A stretch of DNA of 64,000 nt from Taxillus chinensis (lineage: Eukaryota > Streptophyta > Magnoliopsida > Santalales > Loranthaceae). The translations under genes were made by a program, and so were the position numbers. Under the pieces are notes generated by a model. It did not search any database, was not told where the DNA came from, and worked only from the letters and a program-made list of their open reading frames with translations. Each line of letters starts with the position of its first letter. Positions within the stretch are counted from its first letter, which is position 1. Of this stretch, positions 12,511 to 23,999 are shown piece after piece. The DNA lies in contig CM042092.1 in NCBI GenBank assembly GCA_023512835.1, forward strand, positions 10,789,498-10,853,497, read 5' to 3'.

Positions 12511-14809
12511 CAACAAATGTTATTATAATCTATTTTATGTAGTAATTGTTTGGATTTATGTTTTGGAAAGCATGATATGGACCGTATAAAAATGAATATA
12601 TTTGTACATGCCTTGCAATGTCTGTTATGCTATTTTATTTTAATATTAGTATTTTTATTAAGCTTATGTTTATATTTACCTAGTAGTATAATAAAATGAC
12701 AATAATTTTTGAATAGTAGATGGTAGGAGTAGGTGGCCTTGTATGTGTGATCTGATTAGTGATTGGAGCTGTAAATAAGTCAAATGTTTGTGAACATATG
12801 ATTATATGATTATGAATATATATTTACGAATAATATTTGAGAACATCGATAATTATTGTTCATAAAAACCTTTTCATGAATAGATAAATTAATGAACAAA
12901 TAAATAAGAATTGAATTTGTGTATGTTTGTAAATGCGTCATGTTTTAATTTGATTTTCTCATTTTATCCTTTACTTTAAGAAAAGTATAAAGGAAAAATA
13001 AAGGTTCAATGATGCATTTATAAAAACGATGATTTAAGAGCATTTATATTTGTTTTAGAATTTTTATAATTATTTTAAGGAATGAATAGTGTATATATAT
13101 TTATATATTTTGTTTATTCTTTGTATTTTATTTTTATTTTTATTTTTTATGTCATAATATTTTGTTTTATATTTATTATTTTTATTATTTATTTATTTCA
13201 ATAAATAAAAAGTATATCAATAAATATAATAAAAAATATTTAAAGAATGAATACTGATCTGGAGAATTTTTTTATTAATTTTTTTATCATATAAATTTTA
13301 GAGTTTGAGTGAAGAGTATTTTTTGTTTAAAGTTTTTTTTTTATATTTTAAAGAAAAATGTAGTTTTAGAGGAGCTGATATGGATATTGTAAGTGATAGA
13401 ATAGAATGACTAAATGAGTTTTACCTAGTGTTTTTAATTTATGTCTTTGGGTGATTATTTTTTTTACTTAATTTTCAAGTTGAATGTTATCTAATGTTGT
13501 TGTTAGGAAAAAAAAATAATTGCATTAGTTTTATCTAAAATCAAAATTTAAAGATTTGATAAATAATGATTAATTCTTATGTTTTGTTCAAAATTTACCC
13601 GTAAAATTTATACCCATCAAAATTTCAAAATCTACCCGTGGCCTATCTCACTTAATTTTTTATATTATATTATTATTTTGATGAATATAATAACTAATTT
13701 AACAAGAGAACATTGACATTAGAACAGTAATTATCATAGTTAAATATATAATTTGAGTAACGGAAGAGAAATATAATTGTATGGGGTTTATCAAAGGTCA
13801 AAATTTGTAATTATGAGTTTTATTTATTTTGTTAGATTTTTTAAATTTGTAGAGTTATTTTAAATTTATAAAGTTTTATTTTAATATTTATTTTCTCTTT
13901 CTATCTTTTCTTTTTCTTTTTCTTTTATATTATTATTTTAATAAATTTAATGATTAATTAAATATGACGTTATAAATATAAAATTTTTGAAGTTTTAAAA
14001 AAGTTATAATTTTTATCAAAATTTAAAAGTAACAATGTTTAGTCTAGTACCAATGATATAAGATTATAAGATTATGGATAGAAAATTTTTATATTTATTT
14101 TCATCAAATTTGGAAGATGAATTAGATGAATCAATACCACCGTAAAATAATATGTAGGGTACATCTAAATTATAAATCAGCGGACTCCCGGAAAGAAAAA
14201 TGTGTTTTCGTTTCCTCGGACGGTCCCTCCCCCACGTGTAATCCAGGGGGCGAACCTTGCAAGTGGTAAGCCCCACACAGGAGCCAGCCACCAAAGCCTT
14301 CCCCTTAATCCAAAAGGTTGTGCCGTGCTGCCGCCTACTAGAATCAATCCACGTATTACGTACAATTTTTCATTCCAGCCAAACAAAAAACCCAAAAAGA
14401 ATTAAGTTAAAGGGCGAAAAAGGAGAAAAATAAATAAATAGGAAAAGCAATTAGCACAGACAGCTAGCTGCTGGATACTTGCAGTGCGCAAGGACTAGTT
14501 TCACTGTAAAATCCACAACTTTAATGCACATTAATAGCTTACCAAGTTTAAATTTAAACGCAAAATAAAGAAAAATTTTTTAAAAAATGCTTTATATAAG
14601 TCTGAAGTCTTTTATAAAGAATTATTTTTATAATAATATTTAATTGGCTAGTAATTTCTTGGTCAGGCCATTAAAATTAATAGAATATTGAGACTTCTTA
14701 AAAACCTGCACAAGGGCTTATATATAACAATAATAATAAAAAAATAATATGGGTCAAAATTCAAAATGTTCTATTCCATACAAAGAAATACATTAATATG
14801 TTTGTTTGT

Positions 14810-15574
14810 TTATCTCGTGATTGGATGATGAATGGCCGCGTCAGAGACAGCCCACATCTCCGGGAAGTGACCGGAATTGTCGCCGCCCTCCTCATCCGAC
14901 TGCGGCGGAAGATTGAGATCCAGATGACGCCGCTTATTTTTTATAGGATTGGGTCCGTCGTACCTCACTGCCGCCGAAGCAGCAACAGAAGCAGAAGCAG
15001 AAGCAGAAGCAGAAGGTGTTTGGATATTCATGGTGGCGAGGTGCATCTTCTTGTGACCGCCAAGGGCCTTGCCGGATCCGAACACCTTGAAGCAGTACGG
15101 ACACTCATGAAAACTGGCACCAACGCTGACGCTGTCGTCGTAAATTATAATTGTGGAGCCTTTCACGCCCCTCTTGTGCCTCGCCTTATGCCCTCCCAGC
15201 GCCTTCCCTGACCCGAACACCTTCCCGCACGTATCGCACCGGAATCCCACGCCGCCGTCATTCCGATCACCTGCTTCCTTCCTCGCACCCCACGAATCCC
15301 TCGACATCATCAGCAGTACCTCCGCGATGTCGGCGGCGGGGTTCGTTTCCGGCGCAGTCTCCGACGAAGCCCGCCGCTTGGATGGCCACGAGTACTGCGT
15401 GTCGCTCGTCCGGTCCGAATTCGGCTCCGACGACACCTCCTCCGACGCTTCCGGTTGATCAGCCGTCGGCTTTGGAGGCAGCGGCAGCTTCGCCATGTGA
15501 GACCGCATGTGACCCCCCAGCGCCCTGCCGTTGCCGAATCTTTTGTCGCATATCTTGCAACTGTGCTTGTCCAT
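14810..15574 (-). CDS. C2H2 zinc-finger repressor, ZAT1/4/9 type, three fingers
   Basis: The 254-aa protein has no introns. Finger 1 is at the extreme N-terminus (C6, C9, H22, H26; core GRALGGHMRSH). Finger 2 has C113, C116, H129, H133 (core GKALGGHKARH). Finger 3 has C158, C161, H174, H178 (core GKALGGHKKMH). Each carries the ALGGH variant of the plant QALGGH helix. A short LLMMSRDS box (87-94) precedes finger 2, a Ser-Ala repeat lies at 188-199, and the C-terminus holds an EAR repression motif, LDLNLPP (218-224). Such proteins are nuclear DNA-binding repressors, often stress-induced. The coding region is GC-rich against AT-rich flanks. A shortened paralogue lies about 3.7 kb upstream on the same strand. 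The exact ZAT orthologue is uncertain. Confidence 0.93.
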   Translation of the reverse strand: MDKHSCKICDKRFGNGRALGGHMRSHMAKLPLPPKPTADQPEASEEVSSEPNSDRTSDTQYSWPSKRRASSETAPETNPAADIAEVLLMMSRDSWGARKEAGDRNDGGVGFRCDTCGKVFGSGKALGGHKARHKRGVKGSTIIIYDDSVSVGASFHECPYCFKVFGSGKALGGHKKMHLATMNIQTPSASASASASVAASAAVRYDGPNPIKNKRRHLDLNLPPQSDEEGGDNSGHFPEMWAVSDAAIHHPITR

Positions 15575-15650
15575 ATGCCTTTTCTGATCTCGATCGATTT
15601 TGATCAGTCAACAAATTAAATCACACGCCCTCCACTATGTATTTATGTTG

Positions 15651-15652
<2 letters not shown>

Positions 15653-15691
<39 letters not shown>
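15653..15691. repeat. (CT)n microsatellite in the ZAT leader
   Basis: About 19 CT units lie 80-115 bp upstream of the ATG, so they read as GA repeats in the probable 5' UTR or promoter of the three-finger ZAT gene. GA tracts there can act as GAGA-type elements. Confidence 0.9.
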
Positions 15692-15697
<6 letters not shown>

Positions 15698-15789
15698 TTG
15701 GTTTCTCGATCGATCGCTACTGTTTAATCAGAGGGGAAGAGGGAGGGATTGGAAGCGAAAAAGTGTTATATATATATAAGAAAGAAGCT

Positions 15790-15799
15790 ATACATATAC

Positions 15800-15832
<33 letters not shown>
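15790..15832. repeat. (AT)n(GT)n compound microsatellite
   Basis: ACAT/TATA repeats run into about 11 TG units, upstream of the three-finger ZAT gene. Confidence 0.9.
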
Positions 15833-15839
15833 CAAGGGA

Positions 15840-17255
15840 AAGAGAAGGGGAAAATGTGGGCACGTCTTGATTCAGTGTGTCTGGAGTTTGGAGATAAATG
15901 TTGAAATGGGTTGGGAGCATTTGGGTAAAAGAAGAGATCGATGATGGAGTGTAGGTGTTGTGTGTGTGTTGTGTTCTCGATCTGTGGTTTCTTGGCATCG
16001 TCTGATGAATGGAATGGAGTAAAGAGCAGTCTCTGCACTGCAGTTACAAGTGCCCATCCACCTCTTCAGCCCCTATATATCCATTAATTAAAAAGCGCTT
16101 CTCTCACTTCAGTATAAACAGATTGACTATTTTCCCAATATGGAACTTTCTTTATTCCATGAGAAATATGTTAGTTAAAAGGTAAATCAAACAATAAACA
16201 CAATAAATATAATATAACATAGTATATCTGTTATTCATATTATATAACATAATATATCTGTTAGGAGAGGGGAGTGTGTGAGTGCTGCGGTTATTTGCTA
16301 CCTGAGCTGTTCTTTATTTTATAAAACGCCAAATTTTGAAACCTTTTTACTAAAATATCTATTTTCCCTTCCAATCTTTTGGTGCGACAATTGCACTTTT
16401 GGAAGTAAAACCTGGGGGTGTCCTGATTGTTTTTTTTTTTTAAAATCTGAAAATAAGTAAATAATTATAAATAAGGACACTGCTCATCAATATAAGGGCT
16501 AAAACATACGCACAATTTTTTGACTATTGTAAAACAAATTTGGTAAATAGGGAAAACAAATTTTAATTCCCCAGGAAAAAAAACACCATTATTTGTTACC
16601 ATTAGGGCCATACATTCATAATTAATGTATCTTTAATTTTGTGTAACACTTATGGTTAATGTATTGTTATTCATAAGGTGTCACGGACGGCACGCAGTTT
16701 CTTCCGCCTACCGGCCTATATCTTTTTTTGGCTGCCCAATCCTGACTCTACCCGGGTCGCATATACCTGCTGGTATGGGTGTGTCTCCCAACAAGAATTT
16801 TCTGCATTCACAAAGACACCAATATGAAGCTGCTTCCCACTGTTAACTTTTACGAGCATTTTTATAAATCTTTGATTGACTTACATGGCTGAATAATAGG
16901 TAGTAGTTGATATATAATTAATTATTTTTATTTTTATTGAATTGATATAATTCATTTAAAATTATATTTTCATATGAATTTAATGGCGAAGTTAGTCATT
17001 GCAAATTACTTACAAAATTTACTTATAAATAAAAATTTCCATTAGAAAAATAATATGTGCAATGCAAGGGCAATATTATTATATAATTTTTTCTCTTTCA
17101 ATAATAATTTGATATATTATCACATTATTATATATCCATTATTCTCTTTTCATTATAACTTCTTTTGTTTTTAGCCTTTATAGATTGTTATATATATATA
17201 TAAAAAGAAAATAATAGTTCGTGGATGCATATGCAAATAGTTTCTTCAAGTCGTT
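15840..17255. other. ZAT promoter and spacer
   Basis: The upstream region of the three-finger ZAT gene occupies the left part. The middle holds a less AT-rich patch (16680-16850) with CTACCCGGGTCGCATATACC, which I cannot assign to any family. The remainder is AT-rich with no supportable gene. Confidence 0.5.
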
Positions 17256-17264
17256 AAGTGGGAG

Positions 17265-17660
17265 CTGATGAGGGAGTGTCACACAAAGCTTGGCAACCAC
17301 AGTCTCGCCTTCGCCTTCTCAAGTAGCCACAACACGTCTCCAGCGCCCTTGTTAATTAGCCAGTACATGGGCCTCGTCGGCAGTGTCAACAGACAACAGC
17401 ATCAACCTCTCCAACAGCCACCTCTCGCGCGCGGTCGAGCTCAACAACGTCATGGACTTCGAGTTCCGCAACATATCAACGACTACCTTGTTGGCATCGA
17501 CCTCATTAATAGCCTCACCTCCAACTCCTCCGCCCCGATCGCCTCCATCGCTAACGATGGTTCTAAACATGGGCTCATCAATCTCGTCAATGGGAAATGA
17601 TGATCGTTGGGTGTGGATCTCAAGCCGTACATGGGGGTTGGTAGAAGCAATTTAAAGGTG
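17265..17660 (+). pseudogene. Legume-lectin domain relic (L-type lectin receptor kinase fragment)
   Basis: Translated pieces in two frames align with the canonical L-type lectin fold. One frame gives HSLAFAFSSS and then SQYMGLVGSVN (17295-17394). A shifted frame gives NNVMDFEFRNIS (about 17435-17475). The first frame then returns with NDYLVGIDLINSLTSNSSAP (17480-17540) and LINLVNGK (17575-17600). Intact lectins carry an ordered run like SQYLGLFN, VEFDT, DINDNHVGID, NSLTS and L.SGK, so the order is preserved but the frame breaks at least twice. The neighbouring carbohydrate- and metal-binding residues are lost. No kinase domain is visible downstream. A possible degenerate membrane segment (TVAGFVLALLVLYV, near 17870) is speculative. 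Confidence 0.7.
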
Positions 17661-19240
17661 CTTTTCAAAATTGTTTCACGAAGAAGAACTTTCAAAATTT
17701 TAAAATGCTATTATTAACCTTAAATAATTATTAAAAGATTCATTCCCACTCCCTTCTTCTTCCAGATACTTAAATAATTAACCTTCTTGAATTTGTGTTT
17801 ATATTTATTATTAAATTAAGTTTTAAAAATATGATTTGTTTTGTTTTTGTTTACAACCTAGCACAGTACCGCTGTAGCTGGATTCGTGCTTGCATTGTTG
17901 GTATTGTATGTTTGAGTGTTTTTATTTAAGGAATGAATGTGCTTGTAGGATCCAGAGAGGAAGAAACCAAATTTGAGAATCTTGAGGTGGAGCCGTAGAA
18001 TCTCCCGAGCGATCAGTGAGGAAGAATCTAGGGATTTAGGCATCCTGCTTATTCTTTTGGGAGAAATAGAAATAAATGATATTATTTTTTTAAATTTTTT
18101 TTTGTCATTTTAAACGACAGCCATTTAATTTTTTTTATAAAACATATACAATATCCTTTTAAAATCTATAATATTTTTAAAATTACAGTTTATTAAGTGT
18201 TTATCTTGTTTATTTTTACAATAGCTTTTTTTTCTAGTACAACTAAAAATAATTTCTTTTAAAATCATAACATTGACAAACTCTCTTGTTGTTATCAGGT
18301 GCATAAATTTACCCAGGCGGTGAAGAGCATTATGTATTTTTTGACACTAATGAACTGACTTTTCAACTAGCACGCAAACAATAATGAGAAGATTATGAGT
18401 ATATGAAGAAGAAGAACAAGTACAAATATAAAGAGTCAATTCTTTATTGTCATCATAAAAACAAGTACAACAAATAAAAAGCAAATTTCTTGCTTATGTT
18501 TTGAGTTTAATTATAACTTCCACCTAATAGAGTCAATTTTTTTTTTGTCATTGTAAAAATTAGTAGAGTTGATACTATGCATATATAAAATTTGCTATTT
18601 CAAATTCCACATTACATCAAATTAAATATAACATTATGATATGTACACATTAATTTCAAAATTAGAATCATTTTCCTGTAATTATCTAAAATTGGAATTT
18701 CATTTTCAACTGTTTGGATACTTGTAAGGATCTCATGTTTACAATATTGGAGAGAAATGTAATAATCATACCAGTTGAGTTAGTCAGAAAACCTTATTGT
18801 GAGGAGTAATGCAATTGATCTGTCGGATGGGGTAGTTTGAGTTTGTAGGCAATGAATGTCATGGTTATTTGGTGGAAAAGATAGAAAATATTGTATACAT
18901 CCATCTATATATTCCATTCAAGAGACATTGAAATGAGATTGAGCAAATAGATTTTAGTTTTTAAAACCAATGTCAAGAGTAGCTGTGATCCGGATTGATT
19001 TTGGAGCAGGGTAATTAAAATTATTAATTTTGGGAAGTGAGGAAGTGGGGGGATTAGAGAATGAGGAAATTTTATGTACACAGTAAATAAAAGCGTCCTT
19101 GGATAAAAAATGGAGATGAAATCATATATATATATATGGCTGCTCGAATACTGTAGACACCCACATTTGAGTAGATTTCTTGGTTGTTGGTCTACTTGAA
19201 TATATATAATATATATGCACTGAACCCCACACACAAATAA
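17661..19240. other. AT-rich spacer between lectin relic and short ZAT gene
   Basis: No gene is supportable. The right end (about 18,800-19,246) is the probable 3' UTR and downstream region of the single-finger ZAT gene, with ATATAT runs near 19125 and 19200. Confidence 0.5.
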
Positions 19241-19246
19241 ATATAT

Positions 19247-19693
19247 TTACTTGGAACAATGAACCATCGCCGCATCGGAGGTCTCGGCAAACTGGCCAGA
19301 ATCGCCGTCGTCACTGCCGTCTCCCACCGGCGGCAGATTCAGATCTAGAAGTCTCTTCAAATGAGGGTTGGGTTCAACCGCCCTAACCCCCGAATCAGCT
19401 GACGAAGCAGATCTGGACATCATCATAAGGCCGGTAGCCACCTCCACAACGTCCTCGTCGATGCTCGTCTCCCACCGCTTAGCAGAAGGCTGCATCAGCG
19501 ACGATGTTGGCCATGGCTGCATATCACCCTTCCCGTCTGGGTCCCGCGGTGGCTGCGCCGGCGATGGCGGCAGTGTCGGCGCAGGTTTCGGAGGCAGTGG
19601 CAGCTTCGCCAAGTGCGCACGCATGTGGCCTCCGAGCGCACGCCCACAGCCGAACCGCTTCTCGCATATCATGCAAGTGTGCTTGCTGTCCAT
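19247..19693 (-). CDS. Single-finger ZAT paralogue lacking fingers 2 and 3, EAR motif kept
   Basis: The 148-aa protein begins MDSKHTCMICEKRFG. Its single C2H2 finger (C7, C10, H23, H27; GRALGGHMRAH) and the following LAKLPLPPKP linker match the neighbouring three-finger ZAT almost residue for residue. It also keeps an acidic/Met box (GLMMMSRS), a PNP motif, the EAR motif LLDLNLPP and the tail pattern SGQFAETSDAAMVH. The roughly 110-residue block carrying fingers 2 and 3 in the paralogue is replaced by about 15 residues. I chose the internal ATG at 19693 because the finger starts there, as in the paralogue. The open frame continues upstream through an (AT)n repeat and is probably 5' UTR. It may be a repressor with weak DNA binding or a competitor; that is inference. 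Confidence 0.85.
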   Translation of the reverse strand: MDSKHTCMICEKRFGCGRALGGHMRAHLAKLPLPPKPAPTLPPSPAQPPRDPDGKGDMQPWPTSSLMQPSAKRWETSIDEDVVEVATGLMMMSRSASSADSGVRAVEPNPHLKRLLDLNLPPVGDGSDDGDSGQFAETSDAAMVHCSK

Positions 19694-19737
19694 GCTGTTT
19701 TTTTGGATAAATCCTTGGTTTCTCTGTGGTTTGGAAG

Positions 19738-19862
19738 CGCGCGCGCATATATATATATATATATATATATTAAGAAGAAAAAAACAAAACAAAAACCTTA
19801 CGGCAACACGCTGAATCCGGACGCTCTCATGTGTGTCCATATATATATATATATATATATAT
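19738..19862. repeat. Two (AT)n microsatellites in the short ZAT leader
   Basis: GCGCGC(AT)n at 19738-19771 and (AT)n at 19839-19862 flank A-rich sequence in the 5' UTR/promoter of the single-finger ZAT gene. Confidence 0.9.
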
Positions 19863-19869
19863 TGCGGGG

Positions 19870-22800
19870 GCCGGGGAAGATAAGAGTGTGTTAGTTAGGG
19901 GGATATAGCTTTGCTGTGTTCTGTGGCGTTTTCGCATCTGATCACGAATGAGTAAATGAGGTGGTGAAGGACAAAAAGGGATGGACGACCCATAAGTTTT
20001 ACGCTCGGTGTGATAGGGGCATGTGAATGCAATAATCAAGCTGAGCTGTGCCCGAGCCGAACTGAGAACGATAAGAAATTAAACAAGCTCATCTCATCTA
20101 ATTTTATATTTTTACATGTTAATTTCATACTTTATATAATATAATACTAATATATTATTAGGAGAAAGATAAAATAAATAATTAACATATATATATATAT
20201 TATAAATATATTTGCATTATATATATAATTGGTTCATCATTAAACCAAATAAGAAGTGCAAATTAAGAAACGCTTCCCGGGATAAATAATGTATGCTTAG
20301 AGGAAATTACATTACTAAATAGACTGTTGATAATATAATTTTTACACGTGCAGATTTTTTTTTTTGTTCTAACGATGTTAATAGACCTGCCATTACTAAA
20401 CTGTTGATATTTGATAACGTAGTTTTCTACCAATACCATGATATCTGCTTATTTACGAACTCCTAATTAGATCGACCATTCATATGCGCGCGCATATATA
20501 TATATATAAAGATGGAAATTTTGTAATTGAGTTAGCATGTTGTCGCATCAATATATTTAAAGAATAAATGAAAAGATAAATAAAACTAATTAATATAGTT
20601 ATTATGTAATAATAATTTTAATAGCTTAGAATACTGTAGTAAATTTTCTATACAATTCATTTTTTATTAATATTTAAGAAAAATTTAAAAATTATTTTTT
20701 TATATTTAATTTTTTATAAAATTTATATAATATTTAATTTCTAATGTATTAAAAAATATTATTTATTCTTTATAATTATTAAATTATAAAAAATTTTATT
20801 ATTAAAAAATAATTTAATATATTTACATAAGAAATTAAAAAAATAATTTAAATTTATAAAATTTAAAAAAATAATTAAAAAACTTGTCTTAGCTATATTT
20901 ATAACTAAAAGTTAAATTTGACCAAATACATCTCCGATCTATATTCACAGTTAAAATTAAATTTAATTAATATACCCCCTCTTCAATAAGTATATTGCTG
21001 TCTCACGTCATCGCTCAATCTCAACGTGTACGTACGTACCCTTCCATCTTGCTGTGCCGGTACCTTTGGAATCCTGTCCAGTCTTCCAGAGACACCATAT
21101 ATATAATAATCCTGTCCGGTACCGTGGCACACGGGCAATAGTTTTGGCAAACACCAACAACCCCGAGCCATGCATTCTGGGTTTTTCACTCTCGATCTAA
21201 TTAACCATCTTCCTGTGGATCCCGAAGAGCCGTCAAATCAACTACGCTATTTGCCAGTTTGATATCAACCTAGCTAGCTAGCTCGGTTGTGCGCCTGATA
21301 AAGACTGGCTTCCCAACCCCACTTGACGGTTGCAGTTGTTCCTGGCTAAATGCTTGCTGGAGATGAGATCAACCTCAGTCCTCAAGAGAGGCCAGGGCAA
21401 CAACATCCTTACTGCCAGCTAGTACATATATATATATGCTCATCAAAACTTAATTAAGGACCAGTAGCCAAAGCATAAATAAATCTTCCATGCACTTGTC
21501 ATGAAAAAAACATAGGCAAAAGCCGTCTTGCACTTAGGGGGAAACGCTCATAGTACGTTGTACTCATCATAAAGACAATTCCTGACAGACAAGGGAGAGA
21601 TAGTGCCGGAGACGGCCCGAGGAAAGGACCGGTATTGTTGGAAGGTTAATTAATTTGAAAAATTAGATTTAAGTAAAAATAAATTAATATTGTAACATGA
21701 AGATGGCCTTAATTAAAATTATATTGTAGATTTAACTAATTAAATTTAGTTATTTTATTTATCCCTTTACAAAAAATACTTTATAGTTTTAAAAAAAATA
21801 AAAGTTTTTCCTAAACAACATTACTTGCTGTATTCCCATGCTAATTCAGAAATAGTATATTACCTTATTTATGCTTGATCAAACACATATATGCCTCTAT
21901 CTTCAAATTAAGTAATGGGTAGAAAGAAAAAAAAAAAGTGAACTTAAGTCATTTAAAAATTTTGATTTAATAATATTTAAAAAGGCACGTGAAAATGTTA
22001 AAAAGAAGAAGTGAACCTCATGTCATGCGAGAAAGAACTTAAGTCTCGACAATGAGACAGAGGATGGATCCTACGGCCAAACGCGAAGTGATCCATATTT
22101 TGCATTTATGGGAAATAGTATAGTTACACACATTTTGACGTATAAGGCTTTATTTTATGTAACGCTTGGGTAGTGGACCGCGCGTTGTTTTTTTCGCCTT
22201 CCTTTGACACCAATTCTTCGCTTTTTACATGTATCGTTTTTGCTCCGTGTTACACACGCGAATACATTTATGCTCCAAGTGTCTTTGGGAATGTTGGCAT
22301 CAAAAGTAAAATCAAGTCAGGCTTGGACCATAAACACCTTAGTTCTAACCGACCATTCTGATATAAGATTAAATTTACTCGAGAATAATATATATATATT
22401 AACGATATAAGATTAAATTCTTATAATAAAAATTTAGAATTTTAACTGTTTATATTAAACTTCTATTTAATTATATATTAATATATATAAATTTAATTTA
22501 AACCGAAAATTAAAAATATCACAATAAAAACTTATTTCCACATATATATATATATATCTATAAATCTCACGTAAAAATTATAGGTTTTATAACAAGCTTA
22601 TATAGAAATTGCTTATATTTATATATAGTCAACGTGTTTTTTTCCTCTCCCGAGCTGCAATGCAGATCCAAGGTAAGCCACCTATCTTTTTACACGCAGC
22701 TTTAAACAAAACATGCCAGAAATCGAGGAATTTTATACTGGACCTTGAGAGAGGAAAATAGTTGGGTCTCTTTTTTTACATTGTAGGGGTGGATTTGCTT

Positions 22801-23990
22801 TAATTCAATGAAATTTGTATTGTAAAATATTTTACATGACCACATGCAAGCTATAAAAGTCTGCAGAAAAAGGGTTTTGATTATCATTCACCAATCACCA
22901 CACTAACAAGCAATGTCTGCAGCTGCAGACATTGGAATGCCTATGACCCATCTGCAGGCTGCAATACCAAAAGCATTACCGATTTATATAAACGAAACTA
23001 ATAACAGACAGAAAAGGAAGCTAGCAATTATATAGACTGATAATATCGTAAATGAAAAACAAATACATAAAAGGAAAATAGGAAATCAGCCATGGCAAGC
23101 TGATAATATCGTAAAAAATTGTCAAGAACTTCCAAAAAACAACCGTCTGGATCAATTTACTAAACAACACCAGCCGTTCTCAGACCCTCTAGCACTTAAA
23201 AAGGCAAGAAGGGTTAGCTCAAAGTGGTAATATGGCATTTATGTAATGTTTAAAAATGATAATCCTCAAATACAAAAAATCTGAACTAAAACTTGCTTAG
23301 ATTTTTCTAGGTGGATTAGCCGGCCAGTGCCTAGGCACTTGAATGGTCATCTTGTGTACTAATACTAGAGGGTTTTTAGAACCATGGCTTCGATTGCCAA
23401 TTCAGTTGATTCTCTATAATTCATTCACTCTGCAAGGAAAACGTCAACGAAGCCAAAGCAGGTATGATTGCACCAGTTTAATTTTATTCGAATTCCCTCT
23501 TTTTCTCAGTCACACAATTGCAAGTCGCAACTATTGAGATCTTCCAAGTCTCAAAGGAATCTATTAGATATAGATTGGCCAGCCTACCCTATTTCTAAAT
23601 GATTATATATACATAGTTCTTTTCGGTGACATAATTTAGAAAACGAAAATATCAATTCATAATACAAATTGAGAACAAGCTATGAAGAGTATACGATGCA
23701 TAATAATAATAACAATAACAGTCCCTTAATTCGACTTCCACCCTACATGGTTAAAAAAAAAAAAAAAAACTTTTTGAAGCAAACATGGTATAAGTATATG
23801 CAAGTAAAATAAATTTAAAGTTCCAGAAGAGCGGTAAATTAATGATCTAGCAGCTTCAACATTTTTAGCATAGTTCTCAACAACTAATAATTGCCCGATT
23901 CCAAGTTGTGACCATGAACATAAAATATACTTCTGTAGAAATGACATACTGTACTAACCAATTATAAGATAAGAACATTGGCGGTTGGCG
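19870..23990. other. AT-rich spacer between ZAT pair and SMC2
   Basis: No gene is supportable. A higher-complexity patch at about 20990-21420, with normal base composition on both strands, contains interrupted frames such as FFTLDLINHLPVDPEEPSN. I cannot assign it to a family, and it may be decayed coding sequence. A second such patch is at 22140-22340. A possible tRNA-like A box (TTAGCTCAAAGTGGT) lies near 23212. The right end, 23700-24000, probably holds the SMC2 3' UTR. Confidence 0.5.
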
Positions 23991-23999
23991 GTCACCCAA

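Larger units (their letters stand above)
8601..14790. other. Long T-rich then AT-rich spacer
   Basis: There is no protein-coding gene I can support between the SF1 3' UTR tract and the ZAT pair. 8.6-11.3 kb is T-rich on the plus strand and intron/UTR-like. 11.3-14.7 kb is very AT-rich. One less AT-rich patch at 14180-14360 contains CCACGTG and mirrored CCC/GGG blocks but has no recognisable coding content. The repeats I could define are listed separately. Confidence 0.55.

Noticed and set aside
15717..16057. Minus-strand frames upstream of the three-finger ZAT gene rich in His-Thr repeats
   Set aside because: They are produced by the (GT)n and (AT)n microsatellites in the leader.
17855..18050. 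Transmembrane and juxtamembrane remains of the lectin kinase
   Set aside because: A hydrophobic stretch near 17870 is suggestive, but stops interrupt it and no kinase motif follows, so the pseudogene boundary was kept at 17660.
19694..19840. N-terminal extension of the single-finger ZAT frame (49 codons)
   Set aside because: The extension is mostly an (AT)n repeat translated as IYIYIY and is absent from the paralogue; the internal ATG matches the family start.
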